Shown in pieces: positions 9,849-19,692 of a DNA stretch of 64,000 nucleotides. Every line of letters starts with the position of its first letter. Within the stretch, counting starts at the first letter, position 1. The position numbers and the translations under genes are program-made. The stretch comes from Gemmatimonadota bacterium (GTDB lineage Bacteria > Gemmatimonadota > Gemmatimonadetes > Longimicrobiales > Gaopeijiaceae). The notes beneath the pieces are model-generated. The model had not been told where the DNA came from. It saw only the letters and a program-made list of their open reading frames with translations, and searched no databases. The stretch spans positions 1-64,000 of the forward strand of contig VXQO01000134.1 of NCBI GenBank assembly GCA_009838975.1. Direction: 5' to 3'.

Positions 9849-9936
9849 TGGCGACCTTGTTAGGATGCGCGGGCAAGCCTGCAACGGGCGCTGGACGGAC
9901 GAGTATCGGGCAAGGACGTGAAGAGGGCGGATCACC

Positions 9937-12432
9937 ATGAACTACAATTTCACGGAACGTGTCCGCAAGGTTCTTTCCATGGCCCGGCAGGAGGCCATTC
10001 GCCTCCAGCACGACTACGTGGGTACCGAGCACATACTGCTGGGTCTCATTCGCGAGGGCGAGGGCGTGGCGGCCCACGTGCTCGGAAACCTCAACGTGGA
10101 CCTGGACCAGATCCACGAGCGGGTGGACGAGTCCGTGCGAAGGGGCAAGGCGACCATCGCCCTGGGCGAACTCCCCTACACGAATCCGGCGAAGAAGGTG
10201 CTGGAGTTCGCGATGGCCGAGGCCCGCGAACTGAACCACTCGTACGTGGGAACGGAACACCTGCTCCTCGGGTTGCTGCGCGAGAGCAAGGGCATCGCGG
10301 CCCAGGTCCTCAACTCTCTCGGGGTCACGATCGAGGAGGCCCGCTCCGAGACGCTCAAGGTGTTGGGCTCCGACGTCAGTTCCGCAGGATCGACGGGGAC
10401 CGGGGGTGGTGGAGCATCCGGTCCCTCGTCTCCCTCCCCCGGCCAGTCGCGCGGTGACAAGAAGTCCAAGACTCCGGCGCTCGACCACTTCTGTCGGGAT
10501 CTGACCGGGCTGGCCCGACAGGGCGAGCTGGACCCCATAATCGGACGGGAGTCCGAGATTCAGCGCATGGTGGAGATACTCTGCCGGAGAAAGAAGAACA
10601 ACCCGGTGCTGATAGGTGAACCGGGTGTGGGGAAGACCGCCATCGTGGAAGGCCTGGCGCAGCTGATTTCGCGGGGCGAGGTGACGGAGAGCCTTGTCAA
10701 TCACCGTGTGCTGGCACTCGACATGGCCGCCGTGATCGCCGGTACCAAGTATCGCGGCCAGTTCGAGGAACGGCTCAAGGCCGTCATGAACGAAATCACG
10801 AACAACCGCAACGTGGTGCTGTTCATCGACGAACTGCACACGCTCGTGGGAGCGGGCGCCGCGGAAGGGGCCATCGACGCATCCAACATGCTAAAGCCGG
10901 CGTTGGCCCGAGGTGAGCTCCAGTGTATCGGCGCATCGACGCTCAACGAATACCGACGCCATGTCGAGAAGGACGGTGCCCTGGAACGGCGCTTCCAGCC
11001 GGTCATGATTGATCCTCCCACCGTCGAAGAGACCGTCGCCATCCTCACCGGGCTGCGGGAGCACTACGAGGATCATCACAAGGTTACCATCCCCGACTCG
11101 GCGCTGTCCCAGGCATCCCAGCTCTCGGATCGGTACATCACGGATCGCTTCCTTCCGGACAAGGCGATAGACGTCATCGACGAGGCGGGCGCAAGGGCGC
11201 GGATTGCGAGCCAGGTCCCCCCGGCGGAGGTCGGAGAACTGCAGGAACAGCTGTCCGCCGTGGCGGACCGGAAGGAGAGCGCGATTCGGGATCAGGACTT
11301 CGAGCGCGCCGCACAGCTCCGTGACGAAGAGCGTGAGATCCAGCGTCGCATCCGCGACGAGAAGGTCGCCTGGGAAGAGGAGCGCCGACGGTTCCGCCCC
11401 GAGATCACTGCCGAGGACGTGGCGTTCATCGTCAGTCGCTGGACCGGGATCCCGCTGACTCGCATCCGCGAGGCGGAGAGCGCCCGGCTCGTGAACATGG
11501 AAGAGGAACTGCACAAGCGCGTCGTGGGCCAGCACGATGCCATCACGGCGATCTCAAGGGCCATCCGTCGCAGCCGGGCTGGACTCAAGGACCCGAATCG
11601 CCCGATCGGCTCCTTCATTTTTTCGGGCCCCACCGGTGTGGGCAAGACGGAACTCGCCCGCACGCTTGCCGAGTTCCTCTTCGCGGACAGCGAGGCCCTC
11701 ATTCGGGTGGACATGAGCGAGTACATGGAGCGCTTCTCGGTCTCGCGTCTGATCGGTGCTCCACCCGGCTACGTGGGATACCACGATTCGGGAACGCTCA
11801 CCAAGGCCGTGCGGCGCCGGCCCTACTCGGTCGTTCTTCTCGATGAGATCGAAAAGGCGCATCCCGATGTGTTCAACGTCCTGCTTCAGTTGCTCGACGA
11901 AGGGCACCTGACCGACAACTACGGGCGCCGGATCGACTTCAAGAACACGGTTCTGATCATGACTTCGAACCTGGGAGCCAGAAACATCGCCAAGGGCGGC
12001 CTCGGGTTCCAGCAGGCGGATCCGCGATCCAGCTACGAGGCCATGCGCGACAAGGTCAACGAAGAGATCAACCGCGCCTTCAATCCCGAGTTCCTGAACC
12101 GGGTCGACGACACGATCGTCTTCCATCCGCTCAGCCGCGACCACATCGCCGAGATCGTCCAGATCATGCTCGGCGATCTCAGGGAGCGACTCACCGAGTC
12201 GGGACTCACGCTCGCATTGAGCCAGGGCGCGGTGGACTTCCTGGTTCGCCACGGATACGACGAACGATACGGTGCCAGGCCGCTCAAGAGGGCGATACGG
12301 CGCTTCATCGAAGATCCGCTGTCGGAGAAGATACTCATGGCCGAGTTCGCCGGCGGCGACGAACTGGAGGTCGTTGTGTCGGAGGACGGAAAGGCGCTCT
12401 CCATCGGGGTCGCCTCTCCGACGAAGACGTGA
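9937..12432 (+). CDS. clpC: ATP-dependent Clp protease ATP-binding subunit ClpC
   Basis: Hsp100 unfoldase that feeds substrates to ClpP. The 831-residue protein has two N-terminal Clp repeats, AAA+ domain 1 (Walker A GEPGVGKT), a middle domain with a UVR-like coiled coil ([17 protein letters not shown]) and AAA+ domain 2 (GPTGVGKT). An LGF loop (GGLGFQQ) fits ClpP docking. Glu31 and Glu107, each in a VGTEH motif, match the two Glu residues that bind phosphoarginine in Bacillus ClpC, so arginine-phosphate recognition is plausible. A Gly/Ser-rich linker (about 147-175) follows the N-domain. The start is ATG 9937. The stop overlaps the GTG start of bamA. Confidence 0.96.
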   Translation: MNYNFTERVRKVLSMARQEAIRLQHDYVGTEHILLGLIREGEGVAAHVLGNLNVDLDQIHERVDESVRRGKATIALGELPYTNPAKKVLEFAMAEARELNHSYVGTEHLLLGLLRESKGIAAQVLNSLGVTIEEARSETLKVLGSDVSSAGSTGTGGGGASGPSSPSPGQSRGDKKSKTPALDHFCRDLTGLARQGELDPIIGRESEIQRMVEILCRRKKNNPVLIGEPGVGKTAIVEGLAQLISRGEVTESLVNHRVLALDMAAVIAGTKYRGQFEERLKAVMNEITNNRNVVLFIDELHTLVGAGAAEGAIDASNMLKPALARGELQCIGASTLNEYRRHVEKDGALERRFQPVMIDPPTVEETVAILTGLREHYEDHHKVTIPDSALSQASQLSDRYITDRFLPDKAIDVIDEAGARARIASQVPPAEVGELQEQLSAVADRKESAIRDQDFERAAQLRDEEREIQRRIRDEKVAWEEERRRFRPEITAEDVAFIVSRWTGIPLTRIREAESARLVNMEEELHKRVVGQHDAITAISRAIRRSRAGLKDPNRPIGSFIFSGPTGVGKTELARTLAEFLFADSEALIRVDMSEYMERFSVSRLIGAPPGYVGYHDSGTLTKAVRRRPYSVVLLDEIEKAHPDVFNVLLQLLDEGHLTDNYGRRIDFKNTVLIMTSNLGARNIAKGGLGFQQADPRSSYEAMRDKVNEEINRAFNPEFLNRVDDTIVFHPLSRDHIAEIVQIMLGDLRERLTESGLTLALSQGAVDFLVRHGYDERYGARPLKRAIRRFIEDPLSEKILMAEFAGGDELEVVVSEDGKALSIGVASPTKT

Positions 12433-14876
12433 TCGGCCGCGGCGGGGTGGGAAGGTCCGATGCGCTTCACCTGCGGGTCGGCCTATGCCTGGCGGCCGGC
12501 GTCGCGCTTGCGGCGACCGCGGCTCCCGTCCGGGCCCAGAACCCGGGGGCGGAATCCCTGGTGCGCGTGGACTCGATCGCCGCACGAGGCAATGTCCGGC
12601 TTGCCGAGCAGGCGGTCACCGGCGTGGCGGGCATCCAGCCCGGCACGCTGAACAGCGGGTACGACATCCAGAGGGCGATCAAGAACCTCTGGGCCACCGG
12701 TCAGTACGAGGACATTGCCGTCAGCGTCGACGGATCCTCGGGGCGCAACGTGCTCATCATCGAGGTCGTGGAACGACCGGTGACGAGACTCGTGCGGATC
12801 ACGGGGCTGGAATCGGTGTCGGAGGACGACGTGATCGAAGAGGCGGGCCTGCGGGAGAACGCGCCCCTGTCTCCAAACGCAGTGACGAAGGCGGAGGCCT
12901 ACATCCGCGAGGAGTTGAGGCGGAACGGGGTGCCCTTCGCCCTCATCGAACGCAAGGAGGAGCCCGTTCCCGGTGAGGAGGGCAGGGTGGATGTCGTGCT
13001 CGAGGTCGACGAAGGACAGCGGGTCACGATCGCCCAGGTCACCTTCACCGGAAACGAGTACTTCACCGACGACGAACTCCGTGGGGCGATGAACACCAGG
13101 CAGGAAGGCTTCCTGTGGTTCCGCACCGGCGGCTACAACGACATCGACTTCGAGCTGGATCTGCTCGAATCGCTGCCCAGGAGGTATGCACAGGAGGGAT
13201 ACCTCGACTTTCAGGTGGTGGGCGACACGCTCGTCGTCGACCCCGCAACGGGCAAGGCGCGCCTCGATATCAGTGTCGACGAGGGCCGGCAGTACCGTCT
13301 GTCGGACTTCGAGGTGGAGGGAGCCAGCGCTTTCGAGACCGAGCAGCTTGAGGGGTACTTTACCGAGGAGTCCGGCGGCATCCTGTCGGCTCTCGGGTTC
13401 GGCGGGGACGATTCGGAGAGCGAGGCGGGAAGGGTGTTCGACGCGGTCGCGTTCGACGAAGCGGCGCAGAGGGTGCGCGAACTCTACCGCAACGAAGGAT
13501 ACCTCTACGCCCAGCTGGAGCCCTACTGGGAACGCACCGGAGACGAGGTTGCGGGACATCCGACGATCCGGGCGGGATGGCGCATCCAGGAACAGACGCA
13601 GGCGTACGTCAACCGGGTCATCATCGCCGGGAACGACTTCACCTTCGACCGCATCATCCGCGACAAGGTCTTCCTGCTCCCCGGTGACGTGTACAGCGAG
13701 GCCCGGCTGCTTCAGTCCTACCAGAACATCCAGTCCCTGGGTTTCTTCGAGTCGCCGATGCCTGCCCCGGACATCCGTCCGGACGAGGAGACCGGGGACG
13801 TGGACATCATCTTCAACGTCCAGGAGAAGCAGACCGGCTCACTCAGTTTCGGGACCGCGGTCGGCGGCGGGGTGGGGCTGTCGGGTTTTCTCGGCTGGGA
13901 TCAGCCCAACCTCTTTGGCCAGGCCAAGATCCTGAACCTCCGGTGGGACTTCGGCCGCTACATCAACAGTGCCACGGTGAGCTTCACCGATCCGGCCCTG
14001 TTCCAGACGACGACGAGCGGCTCCGTGTCGCTGTTCAACTCGACCGATCGGTTTTTTCAGTTCGCCACCGGACGCCGCAGGCGCATGGGTTTCACCACAC
14101 GCTTCGGCGTCCCGTTCCCAGGGTCGTTGCGCACCAGGGTGTTCGTTGGATACTCGCTGTCCCGGACCAGCTATGAAGCGTTCCGCAGCGCGGACGACAC
14201 TTCGCTCTTCGGGTTGCCCCCCGGTTTGCTCAGTTCCGTTTCGGTGGGGATCACCCGCCAGACGCTGAATCACCCCCTCTTCCCCACCTCCGGCTCGATG
14301 CAGACCTGGAACGTGGAGCTGAACGGCGGGCCGCTCGGCGGGGCGGGAGACTTCGTCAAGCAGACGGTCCAGGCCCAGTGGATGATCCCGGTGGGCCAGC
14401 TCGACGGCGAAGGGACCACACCCGGATCCGTGCAGTTCGCAATGGGGCTCTACGTGAGAGGGGGAGCGCTGTTCGGGGACGCGTCCCGGTTCCCCTTCGA
14501 GTCGTTCTGGATGGGCGGCGTGCAGTTCGGGCAGCCGCTCAGGGGCTACGACGAGACATCGATTACGCCCCGGGGCTATTATCCGGAGCGGGGCGGGGGT
14601 ATCCGTCAGATCGAACGTCTCGGGAACGCCTATTTTTCGACTACCGCGGAATTCAAGACGGTGATCAGTTCCAATATCGGCATCTCCGCGTTTTTCGACG
14701 CCGGCAACAACTGGGAAGGTCCGGGGCATCTCAATACCTCCAGACTCTTCAGAGGCGCCGGCTTCGGCGTACAACTCGTAACGCCCTTCGGGCCGATTGG
14801 ACTGGACTATGCATACGGATTCGACAAGGCCGAGCCGGGCTGGCAACTGCACTTCAAGATGGGTCCCAATTTCTAG
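12429..14876 (+). CDS. bamA: Outer-membrane protein assembly factor BamA
   Basis: Core of the Bam complex that folds beta-barrel proteins into the outer membrane. The 815-residue protein has a signal peptide (VGLCLAAGVALAATAAPVRAQ), five POTRA-like domains (about 40-440; recognisable by repeated motifs such as VDVVLEVDEGQRVTIAQVTFTGN) and a C-terminal 16-strand Omp85 barrel. The barrel includes SFWMGGVQFGQPLRGYDE, close to the family's conserved (V/I)RG(F/Y) loop. It ends in the aromatic residue typical of barrels (KMGPNF). GTG 12429 overlaps the clpC stop. Thirteen bases separate it from skp, the usual neighbour. Confidence 0.95.
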   Translation: MIGRGGVGRSDALHLRVGLCLAAGVALAATAAPVRAQNPGAESLVRVDSIAARGNVRLAEQAVTGVAGIQPGTLNSGYDIQRAIKNLWATGQYEDIAVSVDGSSGRNVLIIEVVERPVTRLVRITGLESVSEDDVIEEAGLRENAPLSPNAVTKAEAYIREELRRNGVPFALIERKEEPVPGEEGRVDVVLEVDEGQRVTIAQVTFTGNEYFTDDELRGAMNTRQEGFLWFRTGGYNDIDFELDLLESLPRRYAQEGYLDFQVVGDTLVVDPATGKARLDISVDEGRQYRLSDFEVEGASAFETEQLEGYFTEESGGILSALGFGGDDSESEAGRVFDAVAFDEAAQRVRELYRNEGYLYAQLEPYWERTGDEVAGHPTIRAGWRIQEQTQAYVNRVIIAGNDFTFDRIIRDKVFLLPGDVYSEARLLQSYQNIQSLGFFESPMPAPDIRPDEETGDVDIIFNVQEKQTGSLSFGTAVGGGVGLSGFLGWDQPNLFGQAKILNLRWDFGRYINSATVSFTDPALFQTTTSGSVSLFNSTDRFFQFATGRRRRMGFTTRFGVPFPGSLRTRVFVGYSLSRTSYEAFRSADDTSLFGLPPGLLSSVSVGITRQTLNHPLFPTSGSMQTWNVELNGGPLGGAGDFVKQTVQAQWMIPVGQLDGEGTTPGSVQFAMGLYVRGGALFGDASRFPFESFWMGGVQFGQPLRGYDETSITPRGYYPERGGGIRQIERLGNAYFSTTAEFKTVISSNIGISAFFDAGNNWEGPGHLNTSRLFRGAGFGVQLVTPFGPIGLDYAYGFDKAEPGWQLHFKMGPNF

Positions 14877-14889
14877 GAGAGTTGATCTC

Positions 14890-15426
14890 ATGAGCGTTTC
14901 CCGTTTGGGAATGTCCTGCATCCTGTTGCTCTGCTGCGTGGCATCGCTGAATGCTCAGGGGGCCCGGGTGGGGTATGTGAACTCCCAGCAAGTCCTCACC
15001 GAGTACGGTCCAGCGCAGGAGGCCCAGGCGGAGTTGCAGTCGGCCGCGCAGGAAGCCGACTCCGAACTTCAGCTACTGGGTTCGGGCTTTCAGTCCGCTC
15101 TCGCCGAGTTTCAGCAGCAGGCGATGAGCATGACTCCCGAGGCCCGTCAGAATCGTCAGCAGGAACTGCAGAGTTCGGAACAGGCGATTCAGCGGAGGCA
15201 GCAGGAGCTGGAACTTCAGCTGGCACAACGGCAGCAGGAACTGCTTCAGCCGATCAACGACAGGATCACCGCGATAATCGAGGAGATCCGCGTCGAGGGG
15301 AACTACGCGGTCATCTTCGACGCGTCGTCGGGCGCAATCGTCGCCGCGGATCCCGCGTTGGACATCACGCAGGACGTCCTCACCCGGTTGCAGGCAGCGG
15401 ACACGCCCGGTTCCGGAGGGGGATGA
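14890..15426 (+). CDS. skp: Periplasmic chaperone Skp/OmpH
   Basis: Binds unfolded outer-membrane proteins in the periplasm and hands them to BamA. The 178-residue product has a signal peptide (MSVSRLGMSCILLLCCVASLNAQ), then GYVNSQQVLTEYGPAQEAQ typical of the OmpH N-terminus, a long Gln/Glu-rich coiled coil (about 50-125) and a C-terminal YAVIFDASSGAIVAADPALDITQDVL motif found in the family. A good Shine-Dalgarno sequence (TAGGAGAG at 14874-14881) precedes ATG 14890. It overlaps lpxD by four bases (ATGA). Confidence 0.93.
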   Translation: MSVSRLGMSCILLLCCVASLNAQGARVGYVNSQQVLTEYGPAQEAQAELQSAAQEADSELQLLGSGFQSALAEFQQQAMSMTPEARQNRQQELQSSEQAIQRRQQELELQLAQRQQELLQPINDRITAIIEEIRVEGNYAVIFDASSGAIVAADPALDITQDVLTRLQAADTPGSGGG

Positions 15427-16505
15427 CGGCTCCGTCCCGCGCCGGCGGCAACGTGCTGACGCTGTTCCAGGCGGCGGAAGCCACGGGCGGGCGGGTGGTG
15501 GGAAGCGGGAATGCCGCATTCAGGCGTGTCTCTCCGGTGCACGACGCCGGGCCGGAGGACCTCGCACTCCTGGCTGACCGACGCTACGCGACCGAGCTGC
15601 CCGATTGTGGTGCCCGGGCGCTGTTGGTGTCCGAAGAGCTGAGCATGCTCGAGGGAGGACCCGTGGACCGGCTGGTGGTCGCCGACCCACACGAAGCGCT
15701 CGTGACCCTGCTCGCGATTCTCCAGCCGACGCCGACGCAGGGGTGGGACATCCATCCGTCGGCGGCAATCGACGGGACGGCCACGCTCGCGGGGCGTGTC
15801 TCCGTCGGTCCCAACGTGGTGATCGGGGCCGGTGCCACGATCGGAAGCGACGCCCGAATCGGCGCCAACTGCGTCATCGGCGACAGGGTGGAGGTCGGGG
15901 CCGGAACGGTGCTGTTCCCGAACGTTACGGTGTACGCGAAGTCGGTTCTGGGCGAGCGGGTGATCGTCCACGCGGGGACGCGCATCGGGGTCGACGGTTT
16001 CGGCTACGTCCAGCAGCACGGGAAACACGCCAAGGTGCCGCAGGTGGGCGGTTGTGTCATCGAGGACGATGTCGAGATCGGCGCGAACTGCGCCATCGAC
16101 CGGGGCTCGATCGGGTGCACCCGGATCGGGGCGGGTTCCAAGCTGGACAACCTGGTCCACCTCGGACACAACGTCGTCATTGGACGCAATTCGCTCGTCG
16201 TGGCGCAGGTGGGGGTCGCGGGATCTACGCGAACGGGCGATGGCGTCGCTCTCGGAGGGCAGGCCGGGCTCGTGGGGCATTTGAAGATCGGAGCCGGAGC
16301 AAAGATCGGTGCGCAGGCGGGGGTCATCTCCGACGTGGCTCCCGGGCAGGTCGTGTCGGGCTACCCGGCGAGGGACCACCGCAGCTACCTCAAGGCGATG
16401 GCGAGGCTGATGCGGCTGCCCGATGTGGTCAGGAGAATCGAACGGATCGAGCGGCACCTCGACGAATCGGCCGAAGCGGGATCGTCCGGCGACGAAGCGT
16501 CGTGA
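15423..16505 (+). CDS. lpxD: UDP-3-O-acylglucosamine N-acyltransferase LpxD
   Basis: Adds the N-linked acyl chain in the third step of lipid A synthesis, in the cytoplasm. The 360-residue protein has the N-terminal uridine-binding domain (about 1-105) and a left-handed beta-helix of hexapeptide repeats (about 110-310; for example IHPSAAIDGTATLAGRVSVGPNVVIGAGATI). The catalytic His is in the region NLVHLGHNVVIG. A C-terminal helix (about 320-350) closes the trimer. ATG 15423 overlaps the skp stop. A 70-base gap separates it from lpxC, the longest gap in this operon after the one before clpC. Confidence 0.96.
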   Translation: MTAPSRAGGNVLTLFQAAEATGGRVVGSGNAAFRRVSPVHDAGPEDLALLADRRYATELPDCGARALLVSEELSMLEGGPVDRLVVADPHEALVTLLAILQPTPTQGWDIHPSAAIDGTATLAGRVSVGPNVVIGAGATIGSDARIGANCVIGDRVEVGAGTVLFPNVTVYAKSVLGERVIVHAGTRIGVDGFGYVQQHGKHAKVPQVGGCVIEDDVEIGANCAIDRGSIGCTRIGAGSKLDNLVHLGHNVVIGRNSLVVAQVGVAGSTRTGDGVALGGQAGLVGHLKIGAGAKIGAQAGVISDVAPGQVVSGYPARDHRSYLKAMARLMRLPDVVRRIERIERHLDESAEAGSSGDEAS

Positions 16506-16575
16506 AGGCGCGAGGCGCACCCTTTTTCGCACCCGTTTTACATTGTGGGAGCATGTTTCCCGGGATTCGAGGTCG

Positions 16576-17862
16576 ATGACGAGCGAAAACCAGCGCACGA
16601 TCGCGCAAGAGATCAAGGTCGCAGGAATCGGCATTCACTGCGGGGCGACGGTCGAGGTCGGCATCGCACCAGCGGCGCCCGGGACCGGCATCGTTTTTCG
16701 GCGCACCGACATCGACGGTGCGCCGGATATCCCGGCCCGGCTGGAGTACGTTACGAGTACGGAACTCGGCACGGGGCTGGGGTCGGACGGTGTCGAGGTG
16801 CGTACGGTCGAGCATCTGCTCGCAGCGCTAGCCGCCCTGGAGGTCGACAACGCAGTGGTACGCCTGGACGGGCCCGAGGCGCCAATCCTGGACGGAAGCT
16901 TCGCTGTGTGGACTCGCATGCTGCGAGACGCCGGGCTCGTCTCCCAGCCGGCCAGGTCGAAGATCTTCGAGATTGGCAAGGCGGTCAGTGTGTCCGGCCG
17001 CGACGGACAGTCCTATGCCGCGCTCCCTCACCGCGGGCTCCGGGTTTCGGCTACCATCGAATTCGACCATACGTTGATCGGACGCCAGTACGGCGACTTC
17101 AGTCTGGACGGCGCCGGTTTCGAGAGGGAAATCGCGGCCGCCAGAACCTTCGGCTTCCATGAGGAAGCGGACGGCCTGCGCGCTCGCGGGTTCGCAAGAG
17201 GGGCGTCGCTGGAAAACACCGTCGTGCTTGACCGGGATGGCGTGATGAACGGTGACCTCCGCTACCCGGACGAATTCCTGCGCCACAAGGTGGGCGATCT
17301 GGTGGGCGATCTGTCGCTCATCGGTGGGAGACTGCGGGGCCACATCGTGGCCGACCGCCCGAGCCACGCGGGCAACGTCGCTCTGGCGCGGACGATCCTG
17401 GCCAGCCAACCCCGCAGGGCGGAAGCGCCCGAAATCGACATCCGGCGCATCATGGAGTACCTGCCGCATCGCTACCCGATGCTGCTCGTGGACCGGATCC
17501 TCGAATTCGAACCCCGCAAGCGCATAATCGGCCTGAAGAACGTGACCATCAACGAACCTTTCTTCCGGGGGCACTTCCCCGAACACCCGATCATGCCCGG
17601 GGTACTCATAGTCGAGGCGATGGCGCAGGTCGGCGGGCTTCTTCTGATGGACGCCGTCGACAACCCCGAGGAGAAGGTCGTGTACTTCATGTCCCTCAAC
17701 AATGTGAAATGGCGCCGTCCGGTCACTCCGGGGGACCAGGTGGTCTTCGAGGTGGAAATGCAGAATCTCCGGCGCCGCATCTGCAGGATGAAGGGGAAGG
17801 GAATCGTGGACGGGAAGGTCGTTGCCGAGGCCGAAATGACCGCCAGGATCGTGGACAGGTGA
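16576..17862 (+). CDS. lpxC-fabZ: Bifunctional LpxC (UDP-3-O-acyl-GlcNAc deacetylase) / FabZ (hydroxyacyl-ACP dehydratase) fusion
   Basis: One 428-residue chain joins two enzymes. Residues 1-275 are LpxC, the zinc deacetylase that commits to lipid A. The zinc ligands are seen in VEHLLAALAALEVDN, HKVGDLVGDLSLIG (His and Asp) and the catalytic HAGNVAL. Residues about 285-428 are FabZ, with EYLPHRYPMLLVDR and GHFPEHPIMPGVLIVEAMAQ, which include the active-site His and Glu. The junction is a short linker (SQPRRAEAPEIDI). Such fusions are known in Bacteroidota and relatives and may balance hydroxyacyl-ACP use between lipid A and phospholipid. ATG 16576 follows a 70-base gap. The stop overlaps the GTG of lpxA. 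Confidence 0.96.
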   Translation: MTSENQRTIAQEIKVAGIGIHCGATVEVGIAPAAPGTGIVFRRTDIDGAPDIPARLEYVTSTELGTGLGSDGVEVRTVEHLLAALAALEVDNAVVRLDGPEAPILDGSFAVWTRMLRDAGLVSQPARSKIFEIGKAVSVSGRDGQSYAALPHRGLRVSATIEFDHTLIGRQYGDFSLDGAGFEREIAAARTFGFHEEADGLRARGFARGASLENTVVLDRDGVMNGDLRYPDEFLRHKVGDLVGDLSLIGGRLRGHIVADRPSHAGNVALARTILASQPRRAEAPEIDIRRIMEYLPHRYPMLLVDRILEFEPRKRIIGLKNVTINEPFFRGHFPEHPIMPGVLIVEAMAQVGGLLLMDAVDNPEEKVVYFMSLNNVKWRRPVTPGDQVVFEVEMQNLRRRICRMKGKGIVDGKVVAEAEMTARIVDR

Positions 17863-18668
17863 GGGCCTCCCACACCGGAGAAGACGCGGCTGTCATCATT
17901 CACGAGACGGCGATCGTGAATCCGTCAGCCGAACTGGAACACGGAGTCGAGATCGGCCCGTTTGCGATCGTGGGACCCGGAGTGTCGATCGGACGCAACA
18001 CACGGATCGGGCCACGGGTGTTGATCGAAAAGGACACCACGGTGGGCCGGGACTGCATGATTGCCAACGGTGCGGTGCTGGGTACGGATCCGCAGGACCT
18101 GAAGTACGAGGGCGAGCAGACCTTCCTGGAAGTGGGTGATCGCACGGTGATCCGCGAGTTCGCCACCCTCAATCGGGGAACCGCGGCCGCCGGCAGCACC
18201 GTCGTCGGATCGGACTGTCTGCTCATGGCCTACTGCCACATCGCGCACGACTGCGAACTCGGCAATCACATCATCGTATCGAACGCCACCAACATGGCGG
18301 GGCACGTGACGATCGAGGACTGGGCGATCATCAGCGGACTGGTGGCCATTCACCAGTTCGTCCGCATCGGCGCGCACGCGTTTGTCGGAGGAGGTTCCAG
18401 GATCCCCCAGGACGTTCCGCCCTACTGCCGGGCGGTCGGCAACCCGTCTCCGAGGCTCTACGGACTCAACACGGTGGGACTGGAACGCCGCGGGTTCTCC
18501 ACCGACGTGCGTCGTCGACTGAAGAAAGCCTATCGCATCCTCTTCCAGTCCAACCTGAATCTGTCAGGGGCCCTCGCCCAGGTGGAGGCGGATCCGGCGC
18601 TCCGGGATCCGGAGGTGGGCTATTTCATTGACTTCATCCGCAAGAGCCAGCGCGGCATCATCACCTGA
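17859..18668 (+). CDS. lpxA: Acyl-ACP:UDP-N-acetylglucosamine O-acyltransferase LpxA
   Basis: First acyltransferase of lipid A synthesis. The 269-residue protein is built of hexapeptide repeats (IHETAIVNPSAELEHGVEIG onward, about 14-190) with the conserved LMAYCHIAHDCELGNHIIVSNATNMAGHV segment, which contains the catalytic His. A helical C-terminal domain includes AVGNPSPRLYGLNTVGLERRGF. GTG 17859 overlaps the lpxC-fabZ stop. Its substrate (UDP-GlcNAc or the 3-amino analogue) cannot be told from sequence alone. The neighbouring oxidoreductase makes this a real question. Confidence 0.96.
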   Translation: MRASHTGEDAAVIIHETAIVNPSAELEHGVEIGPFAIVGPGVSIGRNTRIGPRVLIEKDTTVGRDCMIANGAVLGTDPQDLKYEGEQTFLEVGDRTVIREFATLNRGTAAAGSTVVGSDCLLMAYCHIAHDCELGNHIIVSNATNMAGHVTIEDWAIISGLVAIHQFVRIGAHAFVGGGSRIPQDVPPYCRAVGNPSPRLYGLNTVGLERRGFSTDVRRRLKKAYRILFQSNLNLSGALAQVEADPALRDPEVGYFIDFIRKSQRGIIT

Positions 18669-19692
18669 GCCACGGCGGCTCCGGGTCGCACAGCCCCGGA
18701 TCGGCGTCGTGGGGGTCGGGGCGCTCGGGCGACACCACGCACGCGTGGCAAGGACATTGCCGCGCGCGCGATCCGCCGGCGTTTTCGACACGGACCGCGA
18801 ACGCTGCGAGGCCGTCGGCCGAGAGTTCGGGGTCGCGGTCCGGTCCTCTCTCGAAGAGCTGCTCGCCGTGAGCGACGGCATCGTGATAGCCGTGCCCACA
18901 ACCGCCCACGAAGAGATTGCAATGGCGGCGATCCAGGCAGGCGTTCACGTCTTCGTGGAAAAACCGCTGGCCCCGGACGTGTCGAGCGCGGACAGAATGC
19001 TGGCCGCCGCCCAGGACAACGGAGTCATCGTCCAGGTAGGGCACGTCGAGCGATTCAACCCGGCACTCGTGGCGGCCCGGCCCCATATCGGGCGCCCTCT
19101 CTTCGTCGAATCGCATCGACTCGCTCCGTTTACGCCGCGCTCGCTCGATGTCGCCGTGGTTCTGGATCTGATGATCCACGACGTCGACCTGCTCTGCAGC
19201 CTCATCGGAAAGCCGGTCGCGCGGGTCGCTGCGGTCGGCGTTCCGGTCCTTTCGCGCTACGTGGACATTGCCAACGCACGAGTGGAGTTCGAGGGCGGGG
19301 CCGTGGCCAATCTCACCGCCAGCCGCGTATCCGTGTCGAAGGTCAGAAAGCTGCGCATCTGGCAGCGGTCCGGATACCTGTCGCTTGACCTGGCCTCCGG
19401 CAGGGGAGAATTCTACCGGCTGAAAGACGGCGTTTCCGTCCTGGATGCTTCCTCGATCCCCCGGCGCGTCCCGCCGCTGGCCGGACTGTCGGCGGTCGTC
19501 ACGCGGATCCCCATTCGCGGCGATGGCACCGAGCCGCTGGTTGCGGAACAGTGTTCCTTCCGTGATGCCATCGCCGGGCTGGCGCCGCCGCCGGTAACAG
19601 GCGAGGATGGACGCCGAGCGCTGCAACTCGCACTGGCCATTGAACAACAGATAGAGGACCATGTCGCTCATACGCGTTCGGCGTCGCCGTAA
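18628..19692 (+). CDS. Gfo/Idh/MocA-family NAD(P)-dependent oxidoreductase in the lpx operon (GnnA-like position)
   Basis: The 354-residue protein has an N-terminal Rossmann fold (RIGVVGVGALGRHHARVA), the EKPLA motif typical of Gfo/Idh/MocA sugar dehydrogenases, and a C-terminal substrate domain with MIHDVDLLCSLIGKPV. It lies between lpxA and lpxB. In Acidithiobacillus ferrooxidans this position holds gnnA, which oxidises UDP-GlcNAc at C3 before GnnB adds an amino group. No aminotransferase (GnnB) gene is in this window, so a GnnA role is only a hypothesis. The start is uncertain: TTG 18628 overlaps lpxA by 41 bases, and later starts would cut into the Rossmann domain. Confidence 0.85.
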   Translation: MTSSARASAASSPEPRRLRVAQPRIGVVGVGALGRHHARVARTLPRARSAGVFDTDRERCEAVGREFGVAVRSSLEELLAVSDGIVIAVPTTAHEEIAMAAIQAGVHVFVEKPLAPDVSSADRMLAAAQDNGVIVQVGHVERFNPALVAARPHIGRPLFVESHRLAPFTPRSLDVAVVLDLMIHDVDLLCSLIGKPVARVAAVGVPVLSRYVDIANARVEFEGGAVANLTASRVSVSKVRKLRIWQRSGYLSLDLASGRGEFYRLKDGVSVLDASSIPRRVPPLAGLSAVVTRIPIRGDGTEPLVAEQCSFRDAIAGLAPPPVTGEDGRRALQLALAIEQQIEDHVAHTRSASP

